A stretch of DNA of 64,000 bases from Natronobacterium texcoconense (GCF_900104065.1 NZ_FNLC01000002.1:1098995-1162994), one strand, 5' to 3'; counted from the stretch's first letter, positions 9,289 to 18,819 are shown. The notes: generated by a model not told the origin, from the letters alone. A program made the numbers and translations.

Positions 9289-10590
9289 CTAGGATCGAGA
9301 GTCACCTTCGGGGTCTGACTCCTCTTCAGTATCCGATCGCTCTTCGAGTTCCGGCGCGGTCGCCGCTGTATCCGGATCAGTCCCGGAGTCGCCGTCTCCG
9401 TCGGGTGCCGTCTCGCGTGCTGGCGGGTCGCCCCCGTCCGACTCGCCGTCGAATTCGACGGACTGGTCGCCAGTTCCAACGACAGGTTCGGAAGACTCCT
9501 CGTCGAGAGTGGGAAGATCCTCGAGTGCGGGGGCCGGCTCGTCCGCACCGAGCAGTCGCGGGAGGGCAGTGTCGGCGAACGTCAGCCCGACGACGAGGAT
9601 GATCGGGGCGAGAAACAGGCCGTGGAAGCCGAAGACGACGGGGCCGAAGATGTACGCGAGCATCAACAGTCCGACGTGAGTGCGCTTGCCGCTCAGGTAC
9701 GGTCGGACGACGAGGTCCGGGATGGTGTCGACGACGACGACCGCAAGCAGGAGGAAACCGGCGACGTAGGCGAGCATTCCGAGGTCGCCGTTCATCGCGA
9801 CCGGGACTGCCGCGGCGATCGCGACCGGGACGTAGACGATCTTCATTCCAACGACCGGAATCAGACTCGCGATCCCGGTAAGTGCGCCCGCGAGCGCGGG
9901 GTACGGGATCTCGACCGCTGACGGAGCGGCCACGTTGTACCCCATGAACGTCACCACTGCGACGACGGAGATGAGGATCACGTTCAGCAAGTTTCCGAAG
10001 AGGACGGCCTCGAGTTCCTCGTCGACGGCCTCCAGATACTCGCGGACGATCGCGTCGTCGTCGAACCGCAGGAGCCACTCGTGGACGTTCGAACCGTCGA
10101 TCAGCAGGTAGTAAGTAACGACGACGGTGATCAGGAGGTTAAGCAGAAACCCTGCTACGAGGTCGGCTAGGAAGCCGGTGTGGTCGACGGCGTAGTCGAT
10201 GAGTGGGTCGAACGTTCCGGACTCGTAGGCGGCGAACAGCCCCTGGAGAGTCAACTCGGGTGGGTTATCGAGCGCCTCGATCCACTCGGCGTCCTCGGGG
10301 ACGGAATCGGTGACCTGGTACGTCTCGACGAAATTCTGCAGTTCGACCGCGAGCAACAGAACCGTGTAACTGAGCAAGCCGAGCAACGGCAGTGCCAACA
10401 GCGAGAGGACCAGTACTGCCCGAACTCGATCCGGGAGTTTGAACCGCTCGAGGAAGTGGTAAAACCGTCGCGTGGAGTAGTAGAGAAAGATCGCGACCGT
10501 GAGCGCGGCAACGAAGCGATAGGCGACGTAGGCGGTAACAGCGGCGACGCCGACCCCGAACAGGGCAACGACCGTGCGTTTCTCGTTCAT
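9289..10590 (-). CDS. AI-2E family transporter (PerM-like permease)
   Basis: A 433-residue polytopic membrane protein with about eight hydrophobic segments, including LTVAIFLYYSTRRFYHFLERF and the conserved C-terminal half with GALTGIASLIPVVGMKIVYVP and AYIFGPVVFGFHGLFLAPI. The family exports small molecules or ions; autoinducer transport is only the family name. An acidic disordered tail of about 90 residues follows the last helix. I chose the ATG at 10590 (MNEKRTVVALFG) because the upstream extension of the frame is antisense to another gene. Its 3' end lies 27 nt from the IS605 element. Confidence 0.85.
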   Translation of the reverse strand: MNEKRTVVALFGVGVAAVTAYVAYRFVAALTVAIFLYYSTRRFYHFLERFKLPDRVRAVLVLSLLALPLLGLLSYTVLLLAVELQNFVETYQVTDSVPEDAEWIEALDNPPELTLQGLFAAYESGTFDPLIDYAVDHTGFLADLVAGFLLNLLITVVVTYYLLIDGSNVHEWLLRFDDDAIVREYLEAVDEELEAVLFGNLLNVILISVVAVVTFMGYNVAAPSAVEIPYPALAGALTGIASLIPVVGMKIVYVPVAIAAAVPVAMNGDLGMLAYVAGFLLLAVVVVDTIPDLVVRPYLSGKRTHVGLLMLAYIFGPVVFGFHGLFLAPIILVVGLTFADTALPRLLGADEPAPALEDLPTLDEESSEPVVGTGDQSVEFDGESDGGDPPARETAPDGDGDSGTDPDTAATAPELEERSDTEEESDPEGDSRS

Positions 10591-10722
10591 TCGTTGGCCG
10601 ATAACTACCCTTATTTTAAATAAATTTATCAACTGGTGTGTCGGTGTGCTCACAGTCGTCGTCTGTTCACTCGACACGTGGAGATCGGTCCCCTTTTTAT
10701 CGGTCACCGCGAGTGATCGATC

Positions 10723-11499
10723 GTGAGCGACTACGACACCGTCTCGGCCGACGTCGAACACGAGGAGGAGATCCCGGAGGACCATCCCCGGTACCAGGAT
10801 CTGCTGACTCGCCACCGGATCGAGAACGGCGTCGAGAAGGGGATCACCCACCTGCAGGGAATGCACGCTGAAGGTCGCGGCAGTGCTTTCGACTACCTGC
10901 TGGGCGAAGAGACGATCCCGTCCGCCGACGCCGCCGAACGCGCCGCCGCTGCACACCTCCTGCTGGCGGACCACCCCGTGCTCTCGATCAACGGCAACGT
11001 TGCGGCGCTCGTCCCCGGCGAGATGGCCGACCTCGCAGACGCGACGGGTGCCGACCTCGAGGTCAACCTCTTCAACCGAACGCCCGAACGAATGCAAGCG
11101 ATCGCCGACCACCTCCGCGAGCACGGCGCCGAGGACGTGAAGGGACTCGAGGCCGACGCGCGCATTCCGAACCTCGACCATCAGCGCGCGAAAGTCGACG
11201 AGAACGGGATCTACGAGGCAGACGTCGTGCTCGTTCCCCTCGAGGACGGCGACCGTGCGGAAGCCTTAGAGGAGATGGGCAAGACCGAGATCGTCATCGA
11301 CCTCAACCCGCTCTCGCGGTCGCCTCAGGTCGCCGACGTCCCGATCGTCGACAACATCATCCGCGCGGTACCGAACATGACCGACCACGCCCGGGAACTG
11401 GCCGACGCCGACGAGGAGATGCTCCGGGAGATCGTCGACGAGTTCGACCGCGAGCGAGCACTCGAGACGGCCGAAGAACGGATTCGAAACGGGTTCTAG
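10723..11499 (+). CDS. 4-phosphopantoate--beta-alanine ligase (phosphopantothenate synthetase)
   Basis: A 258-residue protein matching archaeal PPS throughout: PRYQDLLTRHRIENGVEKG, a Rossmann-like nucleotide region with NLFNRTPERMQAIADHL, and the C-terminal TEIVIDLNPLSRSPQVAD and DNIIRAVPNM segments. It condenses 4-phosphopantoate with beta-alanine using ATP, replacing bacterial PanC and PanK. It works directly after pantoate kinase (2348-3175). The start is GTG; CCCTTTTTAT at about 10691-10700 is a TATA candidate. Confidence 0.9.
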   Translation: MSDYDTVSADVEHEEEIPEDHPRYQDLLTRHRIENGVEKGITHLQGMHAEGRGSAFDYLLGEETIPSADAAERAAAAHLLLADHPVLSINGNVAALVPGEMADLADATGADLEVNLFNRTPERMQAIADHLREHGAEDVKGLEADARIPNLDHQRAKVDENGIYEADVVLVPLEDGDRAEALEEMGKTEIVIDLNPLSRSPQVADVPIVDNIIRAVPNMTDHARELADADEEMLREIVDEFDRERALETAEERIRNGF

Positions 11500-11988
11500 C
11501 CGGTTGTCGGCCGAGACGGTTGCGTTCGACCCCCTAAGACTGCTTCTCGATTGCTGTACCTGTTTTCCGGCCCGGTGACCGTACGACCACCAAGCGAAAT
11601 TCGATATATGTCCAGAATGTAAAATCGAACCCCGAGAACGTATCAATACAGCATAGATAAAATAAAATGAGGGTCGCGTATATTCTACGGCAGTGTCGGC
11701 CGATATCGATAGAGAACGCTGGAAACGTGAGCGATCCTCCGTCGTGACGAAAAGTCGTTACTCGAACGGTAAACCTGGCGCGTCAGGCCAGATGGAGGGT
11801 GTCACGACCGATCGAATCACCTCGAGTGCCCGATTCGAACGTGTCCCAGTTGCGCCGTAACTCCGCGGGTCGAGTAGGGACTAACTCGAGGACACGGCCC
11901 GTCCACAGACGGCCAGTGACGCATATCAACGATTCATACATTTTGCCATAGTTTTTTCTATCGTGAATGAGAAACTATCCTGAACGAC
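11500..11988. other. 489-bp intergenic region without a recognised gene
   Basis: No convincing open reading frame, tRNA or riboswitch is seen. It contains AT-rich patches (ATAGATAAAATAAAATGA at about 11652-11669) and ends in the promoter region of the zinc-ribbon/FHA gene, where TAGTTTTTTCTA occurs about 30 nt before the ATG. Confidence 0.4.
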
Positions 11989-12993
11989 ATGCAAGAACAA
12001 GTAACCCTAAAATGCGTTTCGTGTGACACATCGTTCGAACCGGGACCGAACGGCGGCTTTTGTCCGAGCTGTGACACGCCGCACCCGGACTACGCGGGTA
12101 GCGACGGAGATGGGGACGAGGAAGCGACGGAAGACGACTCCGAGTCGACGGGAGTGGAGGACGACGAGTCGGAAGACGTAGTCGACGAAGCGGAAACGGA
12201 CGAGAGCAAGGTCGACGACGACTCTGACGCGGACGAACAGGAAGAAGCCGTCGAGGGGGCCGAACCGGACGGCGAGTCCGCCGAAGACGACGAACTCGAA
12301 GAAGAAGCCGCCGAACCGGAAGCGGAGACGGTCGAAGACGATGCTGACGAAGACGAATTGGAAGAAGAGGCCGCCGAACCCGACGTAGACGAGAGCCAGG
12401 TCGACGACGAGTCCGAACCGGACCAGGCTGACGAAACAGCGGCGGACGAGGACGAACCCACGGCCGACGAGACCTGCCACTCGTGTGGCGCGGAGGTCGA
12501 CGCGTCGATGGCGTTCTGTCCCGACTGCGGAGCCGAACTCGAGGAGGACGACGAGCCGGAGCTCACTGCCTGTCCGAGCTGCGAGAACCCGGTCGACGAC
12601 GAGGCGTACTGCCCGAGCTGTGGACTGCATCTCGACCCGATCCGGGAGGGCGAGGAGTCCGCGGACGACGCGTCCACGGCGGACGTCCCCGAGGAAGTCA
12701 CGCTCGTCATCAACGGCGAGGAGTACACCTTCGGCGACGGCGACACGTTCGGCCGGCAGGACGGCGAGTGGCTCGAGGATCTCGTCGAGGCAAGCGGCGG
12801 CCGCGACGAGGTAACCTACGTCTCGAGCGAACACCTCGAATTTTCCGTCGAGGACGACGGCATCTACGCGGTCGACGTCAGCACCAACGGGACCAGACAC
12901 AACGGAACGGAGATCGACGGCACGTCGGCGAAACTCGAGGACGGAGACTCGCTCGAACTCGCCGATCGTGCGGAACTCGAGGTGAGCCTCTAG
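11989..12993 (+). CDS. zinc-ribbon and FHA domain adaptor protein
   Basis: A 334-residue protein in three parts. Residues 1-30 hold a zinc ribbon (CVSCDTSFEPGPNGGFCPSC). About 45-160 is an extremely acidic Glu/Asp/Ala tract. About 162-215 carries two more CxxC ribbon pairs (CHSCGAEV...CPDCG and CPSCENPV...CPSCG). The last 100 residues form an FHA domain (TFGDGDTFGRQ, SSEHLEFSVEDDGIY, VSTNGTRHNGTEI), which binds phosphothreonine. It heads the cluster with the vWA, kinase and PP2C genes and is a likely phospho-dependent scaffold. Soluble; no signal peptide. Confidence 0.85.
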   Translation: MQEQVTLKCVSCDTSFEPGPNGGFCPSCDTPHPDYAGSDGDGDEEATEDDSESTGVEDDESEDVVDEAETDESKVDDDSDADEQEEAVEGAEPDGESAEDDELEEEAAEPEAETVEDDADEDELEEEAAEPDVDESQVDDESEPDQADETAADEDEPTADETCHSCGAEVDASMAFCPDCGAELEEDDEPELTACPSCENPVDDEAYCPSCGLHLDPIREGEESADDASTADVPEEVTLVINGEEYTFGDGDTFGRQDGEWLEDLVEASGGRDEVTYVSSEHLEFSVEDDGIYAVDVSTNGTRHNGTEIDGTSAKLEDGDSLELADRAELEVSL

Positions 12994-13182
12994 ATCGACG
13001 GACGGAGAGCGGTCTGGTCGGACGCACGATCCGACGCTCGACCGTCCGGCAACTCGATACGAGGGGGCGGACGGATGGCGAGCGTTGCGGATCGGCGACG
13101 ATCCGTCAGGCGGTCGGCGTCCTGTCACCGCTGTCTCGTGCACTCACTCGAACGAATCTGAACACACAATCCAACTGATCAC

Positions 13183-14385
13183 ATGACGACGACAATCTCA
13201 CAGACGATAAACAGGCCGTACGTACCCGAACGAGGAGGTGGCATCTCCTGCGAGTTCGTCATCGAGCCGGAGGAGAGCGACGAGACTGCCGAACGCCACA
13301 TCTCGATGTGCGTCGACAGCAGTGGCTCGATGGGCTACGGGAAGATGCGCCAGGTCCGCGATGCGGCGGGGCTGGTCTTCGGTCTGCTGAACGACGACGA
13401 CTACCTGAGCATCGTGACCTTCGACAACGAAGTCGAAGTCGTAATGGACGCGACCCGCTGGGGCGATATCGACCGCGAGGAAGTCCACGAACGACTGGAC
13501 GCAGTCGAGACCCGTGGCGGCACCGACATCTACGCCGGCGTCGAGACCGCGAAGAAGACGCTGCGGGAACTCCCCGAGGGCGACCAGATATCGAAGCGGA
13601 TCCTGCTGCTTTCGGACGGTCGCGACCTCAATCGAAAGTCTCCGGAGTTCGAGCCGCTGGCGAAGGCGGTCGCCGACGGCGGCATCTCCATCTACTCCGC
13701 GGGTATCGGGACCAACTACGACCAGGACATCATCCGCACGCTGGGCGAACACTCCCAGGGGCGGTGGACGCACGTGGACAAACCGGTCGACATCAGGTCC
13801 TTCTTCGGCGACGTCGTCGAGGAGGCCTCGACCGTGATCGCGAACAACCCGCGGCTGGTGATCGATCCGATCCCCGGCTGTGAAATCGCCGAAGCCTACC
13901 GGCGACGACCACAGGTCCAGCAGGTCGACCTCGAGTACGACGGTGACTCCGTCGTCGTTCGGCTGCCGGACCTCCAGAACCACGAGGAACAGAAGATCGT
14001 ACTGAAGATGGACGCGCCCGGCCACGACGTCGGGACGACGGAAGCGGTCGCCGACGTCGAGTTACAGGGGCTCTCCGAGACCGTCTCGACCGCCGTCGAA
14101 GTCAGTTACACCGACGACGAGGAGAAACTCGCCCAGCAGCAACCCGACACGTTCCTCGCCTATCGCGACACGAAGATCCGGAGCCAGCTCGCACAGGCCG
14201 ACTCGGAGTCCGAACTCGAGGAGGTCAAAGAGCTGATCGACGAGACCGAAGTTATCACCGAGGAGACGTCGGTCGTCGACGACCTGCGACAGGACGTGAC
14301 CCGGATCGAGGGCGGCGACGAGGAGAAGGTTCGCAAGGTACAGGAGAACACGACGGTCGTCTACGACGGCGGTCGATTCGACTGA
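13183..14385 (+). CDS. von Willebrand factor A domain protein
   Basis: A 400-residue vWA protein. The MIDAS metal site is DSSGS at residues 45-49, with the downstream Thr in GGTDIYAG and Asp in LLSDGRDLN, so metal binding looks intact. After the vWA domain (about 35-215) comes a beta-rich half and an acidic coiled C-terminus (SESELEEVKELIDETEVI). No signal or membrane segment, so it is cytoplasmic. It sits between the FHA adaptor and the kinase, as TerY-type vWA proteins sit with kinase and PP2C partners. It could be the kinase substrate or scaffold. Confidence 0.85.
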   Translation: MTTTISQTINRPYVPERGGGISCEFVIEPEESDETAERHISMCVDSSGSMGYGKMRQVRDAAGLVFGLLNDDDYLSIVTFDNEVEVVMDATRWGDIDREEVHERLDAVETRGGTDIYAGVETAKKTLRELPEGDQISKRILLLSDGRDLNRKSPEFEPLAKAVADGGISIYSAGIGTNYDQDIIRTLGEHSQGRWTHVDKPVDIRSFFGDVVEEASTVIANNPRLVIDPIPGCEIAEAYRRRPQVQQVDLEYDGDSVVVRLPDLQNHEEQKIVLKMDAPGHDVGTTEAVADVELQGLSETVSTAVEVSYTDDEEKLAQQQPDTFLAYRDTKIRSQLAQADSESELEEVKELIDETEVITEETSVVDDLRQDVTRIEGGDEEKVRKVQENTTVVYDGGRFD

Positions 14386-14455
14386 CCATGTGGATCCGAC
14401 AGCGTCGAGTCGGGCGGTCGAACGGCTGTCGGCGTAACACGTCCCAGTCCATCAC

Positions 14456-15730
14456 ATGACCGAGTGGGAAACCGGAACCACACTCGCGGATCGGTACACC
14501 CTCCGCGAGGAAGTCGGGAAAGGCGGGTTCGGCGTCGTCTGGGCGGCGAAAGACGACGATCGAGACCGACTCGTCGCACTGAAACACCCCAACTACGGCG
14601 GCCAGGCACCCGACGACCTCGTCGACAAGTACTTCGAACGCGAACAGGACGTCCTCGAGGACATTCGCGAGGCGGGCGGTCATCCGAACATCATGGCCTA
14701 TCACGGCCAGGCGCGTGCGAACGGGACGTCGTTTCTCGACGTGGAGTTGATCGACGGCGACGAACTCGGCGAGGTCGTCGAGAACGAGGATCCCATCGGC
14801 GATCCGGACGAGGTTCGCGAGATCGGTATCGGGATCTGTGATGCGATCTCGTTCCTGCACGATCACGACATCATCTACCGGGACCTCAAGCCCGACAACA
14901 TCATGATCGACGGCGCTCGCGAGCCGAAGATTATCGACTTCACCACGGCCAAGGGGTTCGTTCCCGAACGAGGCGCACCCCAGTTTACGACCGGAGAGGG
15001 CGAGAGTTCCTCCTCGGGCGGCGATTCGACCGTTCCCGGCGAGTTCAAACCGCCGGAACTGAACCGCGGCTCCGAACAGCGACAGGGACCCTGGAGCGAC
15101 GTCTACTCGATCGGGAAGATCCTCTGTTATCTCCTGGTCGGCTGGGTTCCGAAGGATCACGGCGTCTCGCCGGCTGATTTCGGCGTCGAGAGCGACGACT
15201 ATCTGAACGAGATCGTCGAGACGGCGACCCAGCACGATCGGTCGGATCGGTATCCGAACGCGTCGGTGTTACGGCGCGCCCTGGAGGATCGGGACGCGAC
15301 GATGCCGACCCAGGCGGCGATCACCTGGCTCGGCCGCGACGAACAGTGGACGATCAGTCCCGGAGACACCATCGGACGGCGGACCGAGGACGGCCCTCGG
15401 CCGTCGCTGATGCTGTCCGACGACCGCCACAAGGCGCTGTCGGCAGTCCACTGCCGGTTCGACGTGGACGACGACGGCAACTGGTACGTGGTCGACACCA
15501 GCCTCAACGGGACCTACATCAGCAAACACGACGAACGGAAGTGGCGCTTCCTGCTCTCGGAAGCCGGCCAGGGGCGCCAGCAGCAGGCCGGCGAGTCGGT
15601 TCCCGACGACGTCGAGACCCGGGCCCGTCTGGAGGTCGGGGACACCATCGCACTGGTCAGCCCGAGCTATCCGGAGCGATTCTACTTCCAGTTTAGCACG
15701 CAGCACACAGAGACCAATGGAACACGCTAG
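14456..15730 (+). CDS. Ser/Thr protein kinase with C-terminal FHA domain
   Basis: A 424-residue Hanks-type kinase. Glycine loop GKGGFGVV (21-28), VALK lysine Lys43, YRDLKPDN loop with catalytic Asp143 (Tyr replaces the His of HRD), metal loop Asp161 in DFTTAKG (DFT, not DFG), KPPE for APE, and SDVYSIGKIL. An FHA domain follows at about 300-415 (TIGRRTEDG, SAVHCRFDV, TSLNGTYI). It should phosphorylate Ser/Thr in the cytoplasm; no transmembrane segment is present, unlike PknB. Its end overlaps the PP2C gene by 14 nt, which suggests one operon and opposing activities. Confidence 0.9.
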   Translation: MTEWETGTTLADRYTLREEVGKGGFGVVWAAKDDDRDRLVALKHPNYGGQAPDDLVDKYFEREQDVLEDIREAGGHPNIMAYHGQARANGTSFLDVELIDGDELGEVVENEDPIGDPDEVREIGIGICDAISFLHDHDIIYRDLKPDNIMIDGAREPKIIDFTTAKGFVPERGAPQFTTGEGESSSSGGDSTVPGEFKPPELNRGSEQRQGPWSDVYSIGKILCYLLVGWVPKDHGVSPADFGVESDDYLNEIVETATQHDRSDRYPNASVLRRALEDRDATMPTQAAITWLGRDEQWTISPGDTIGRRTEDGPRPSLMLSDDRHKALSAVHCRFDVDDDGNWYVVDTSLNGTYISKHDERKWRFLLSEAGQGRQQQAGESVPDDVETRARLEVGDTIALVSPSYPERFYFQFSTQHTETNGTR

Positions 15731-17345
15731 TACAGTCGACATCGGCGAACGAAAGCGACGGAGTGGCGGCATCAACGAGGACAGTATCGCGACGGCGGTG
15801 TTCGAGAACCACCACCGATCGGAGAGCCGACCGGTGGGTATCTTCGTTCTCGGCGACGGCGTCGGCGGCGAGACGAGCGGCGACGTCGCCTCTTTCCTTG
15901 CGACGACCGTGGTTCGCAAGCGACTCACGGAGGCGCTGTTGGGCGCCGGAACCGATCTTCTGGAACGATTCGAGGTCGACGCCTACGATGGACCGCCGCC
16001 GACCGCTTCGGAACGCGCGGCGTCCGCGCTGTCGCCCCGTCGCATCCGCACGGCCATCCAGGAGGGGATCGACGACGCCCATCAGTACGTCCAGGAGTAC
16101 GCCCGCGAAATCGACGGCCAGCCCGCGACCACGCTCGTCGTCGGCGTCTACGTCGACGGCCGACTCCACTACGGCTGGGTCGGTGACAGCCGCATCTACC
16201 TCGTCAACGAACGCCACGAGGAGATCCAGCAACTCACGACGGATCATGCAGTCACCAACGAACTGCTCGAGCGAGGTGAGATCGAGGACGAGGTCGGCGC
16301 ACGCATCCACACGCGCAACACGGCGATCACGAACGCCGTCGGTGGCTCGCCACACGGCAAACCGACCGTCGACGTCGAGTTCGGCTCCGTCGACGTCTAC
16401 CGGGACGACGTTCTCTTGCTGACCAGCGACGGCCTGATCGACGCCTATCCCGACGTCGCACCCCTCCGTGACGAGTACGAACGGGCCGACGACGCCGACA
16501 CGGTGCGCGAAGAGATCCTCGAGACCCTGGTCACCGACGACGAGATCAGGGACATCGTCCTCGAGGCCGCGGACCTCCAGACGGGCGTCGAGGACCTCAT
16601 TGCGTTCGCCAACGATCGCGGTGGGAAGGACAACCTCTCGATTACGCTCGCACAGGACCCGAACGCCGACCCATCGCCGGAGACGGTTGCGGATCGGCTC
16701 TCGGCGACCGAACCCGACGGTCTGGCCGACCAGGAGACGGTCATCGAGACGCCGGGATCGAACCTCGAGTCCGGGGCCGAATCCGATCGGGATCCGGAGC
16801 AAGCGGCGACCGACCGCCGCGAGTCGACGGCGTCTCCAGACGTCGTCTCGGCGACCGAGCCCGAACTGGCTACTGCGGCGATCAAGATCGCAGGGACGGA
16901 GACGATCTACGAGATCGTCGACGGCGTCACGATCGGCCGAGACGACGACGAGGCCGAGGGCGCCGGACCGAACATCTGTCTCGTCGTCGACGACGAGGCC
17001 GTCGAACGACACCACACCCGTATCGAACGCGACGAGAGTGGCGACTGGTGGCTCCGCGATACCAGCGACGCCGGTACGTTCGTAGAAGACGACGGCGAGT
17101 GGATCCATCTCCGGTCGACGGACGACACGAGCGACGACGAGACGTACGACCCCGACGACGCCCGGTTCGTCAGTGACGGCCCCGAAGCACACCGGCTTCG
17201 GGACGGCACGACGTTCACGCTCGAGGACCCACGCGAGACCGATCCGATCGCGTTTCGCTTTTTCGGCGGCGTCGAACTGGCCCAGGAGCCGACGGGAGAA
17301 GACGAATCGGCGAACGAGAGTCTCCTCGAGCGATTCCGATCGTAG
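15717..17345 (+). CDS. PP2C-type protein phosphatase with C-terminal FHA domain
   Basis: A 542-residue protein. The PP2C domain covers about 1-300 with NEDS (Asp22), GDGVGG (46-51), YGWVGDSRIYLV, LLTSDGLIDA and GGKDNLSITL, so the two-metal centre looks complete. A charged linker follows and then an FHA domain at about 385-500 (TIGRDDDE, VERHHTRIE, DTSDAGTFV). It dephosphorylates Ser/Thr and its FHA domain probably keeps it on the same phosphorylated partners as the kinase. It overlaps the kinase gene by 14 nt. Confidence 0.9.
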   Translation: MEHASTVDIGERKRRSGGINEDSIATAVFENHHRSESRPVGIFVLGDGVGGETSGDVASFLATTVVRKRLTEALLGAGTDLLERFEVDAYDGPPPTASERAASALSPRRIRTAIQEGIDDAHQYVQEYAREIDGQPATTLVVGVYVDGRLHYGWVGDSRIYLVNERHEEIQQLTTDHAVTNELLERGEIEDEVGARIHTRNTAITNAVGGSPHGKPTVDVEFGSVDVYRDDVLLLTSDGLIDAYPDVAPLRDEYERADDADTVREEILETLVTDDEIRDIVLEAADLQTGVEDLIAFANDRGGKDNLSITLAQDPNADPSPETVADRLSATEPDGLADQETVIETPGSNLESGAESDRDPEQAATDRRESTASPDVVSATEPELATAAIKIAGTETIYEIVDGVTIGRDDDEAEGAGPNICLVVDDEAVERHHTRIERDESGDWWLRDTSDAGTFVEDDGEWIHLRSTDDTSDDETYDPDDARFVSDGPEAHRLRDGTTFTLEDPRETDPIAFRFFGGVELAQEPTGEDESANESLLERFRS

Positions 17346-17419
17346 TCGGATCTCACGAGCGTCTCGAGCGGAACCCACGGAATCTGGTTTTCGGCGGAAA
17401 ATTCGGTGTCCGGTGGCGT

Positions 17420-18706
17420 TTAGAGTTCACAGCCACAGAGCGGGCAGAAGGTGTAGGCGCCGTCTGACGGGATGTCCTCCCCACAGTCGGGACACACCTC
17501 TGCAGGATCGGCGTCCGCGTCGTACCCGCCGAAGTCGCCGGCGAAGATGCGCGTATCGGATGCGAACTCTTCGGTAGATTCGACGTCGTCCGTCTCTCCC
17601 TGGCCGTGTGAAGTCGAGACGACCGCTGGCTGGCCCTCGCTCTCGTCGGAATCAGCCGTCTCCTCCTGGTTGTCTTGGTCGGACTCGCTCCCGTCGGCCG
17701 CCGAGTCGCTGGTATGCTCGCTCGAGTCGTCCTCGCGTTCGGTATCGATCGAGTCACTGACGTCGGAGTCGGTCGCTCGGGGCGAGCGCGATCCGCTACC
17801 GGAGGGGCTCGAGGGGACGACCGGCCCTTTCCGTCGCGGCCGTCTGTTGACTGTCGCCGCTCCGCTCGGAGCGCGTTTCGACTTCGCTACCGCTTTCTCG
17901 GAGTCGTCCGTCGACGGCTCGGTCTGGCTCGTCTCCGACTCGGACGCTCGAGTATCCTCCTCGTCGCTCCGGATCGACGGGACGATACTGGCGAGTCGTT
18001 CGCCAAGCGCCGGCGAGTCCGACGTCTCGCGGCCTGCCTGCAGGAACGCGAGCCCGTAAGCGGTCGTAACCAGCAGCGGAGCGGCGACGAGGAACGCGCG
18101 GTCGAACGGCATGCCGGTCTCGGGAACGACGGCGAGCAGGAGCTGACTGAGCGGTCCCGCTCCCACGACAGGGTAGTCGCTCGCGAGGGCGACGACGACC
18201 GCGAAGGCAGGTAGCCCCGTAATCGCGCCGGCCAGCATGTTCGTCCGGATCCGGTTCCCTCGCAGCGATCCGACGGCGATCGTTCGGAACGCGAGTGCGT
18301 GTGCTGCGACCACGACGAGGACGAACGCCCACAGCGGAAGCGCCAGCGCCTCGGTCGTCGCCACCACGTAGCCGACCGGAGCGACGATAGCGACCACCGG
18401 GACGACGGCCAGCGACAGCGGACGAACGTCCTCGAATCGCGACTCGAGAACGCGACGGTAGCCGACCACCGCGAGCGCGCCCCCGGAGACGACCACGAGC
18501 CCAGTAGCGACCGCCACGGCGATCCGCCCGGCTTCGAGGCCGATCTCGCTTGCCCCCGCGAGTACGCCCACCGACTGCACCATACTGTGAGCGGCCGCGC
18601 CAAAGAGCAGTATGGCGACTGTCGCCAGTATCGAGAGAGGGACGGCGATAGCCTCGAGGACGGTAAGGACGCCGTGGTCGTACGTCGATCTATTCAGCAA
18701 TTCCAT
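17420..18706 (-). CDS. polytopic membrane protein with C-terminal zinc ribbon
   Basis: A 428-residue protein. The first 230 residues contain about six or seven hydrophobic segments (for example VPLSILATVAILLFGAA and LWAFVLVVVAAHALAF). A long acidic Ser-rich cytoplasmic linker with TM-proximal RLASIVPSIRSDEED follows. The end is a zinc ribbon, CPDCGEDIPSDGAYTFCPLCG. It is convergent with the PP2C gene, 74 nt apart. The Ser-rich tail is a plausible target of the neighbouring kinase, and the ribbon echoes those of the FHA adaptor; both links are inference. Confidence 0.8.
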   Translation of the reverse strand: MELLNRSTYDHGVLTVLEAIAVPLSILATVAILLFGAAAHSMVQSVGVLAGASEIGLEAGRIAVAVATGLVVVSGGALAVVGYRRVLESRFEDVRPLSLAVVPVVAIVAPVGYVVATTEALALPLWAFVLVVVAAHALAFRTIAVGSLRGNRIRTNMLAGAITGLPAFAVVVALASDYPVVGAGPLSQLLLAVVPETGMPFDRAFLVAAPLLVTTAYGLAFLQAGRETSDSPALGERLASIVPSIRSDEEDTRASESETSQTEPSTDDSEKAVAKSKRAPSGAATVNRRPRRKGPVVPSSPSGSGSRSPRATDSDVSDSIDTEREDDSSEHTSDSAADGSESDQDNQEETADSDESEGQPAVVSTSHGQGETDDVESTEEFASDTRIFAGDFGGYDADADPAEVCPDCGEDIPSDGAYTFCPLCGCEL

Positions 18707-18819
18707 GCTATACTAATCGTTAAATATGACGTAAATAAGTAGCGGTCGGTTCAGGCGTCGTAACGGTCTGGACTATCGTGAACTGTCACTCGATGCAGCA
18801 AACAGTGGGAGGGCGTCGG

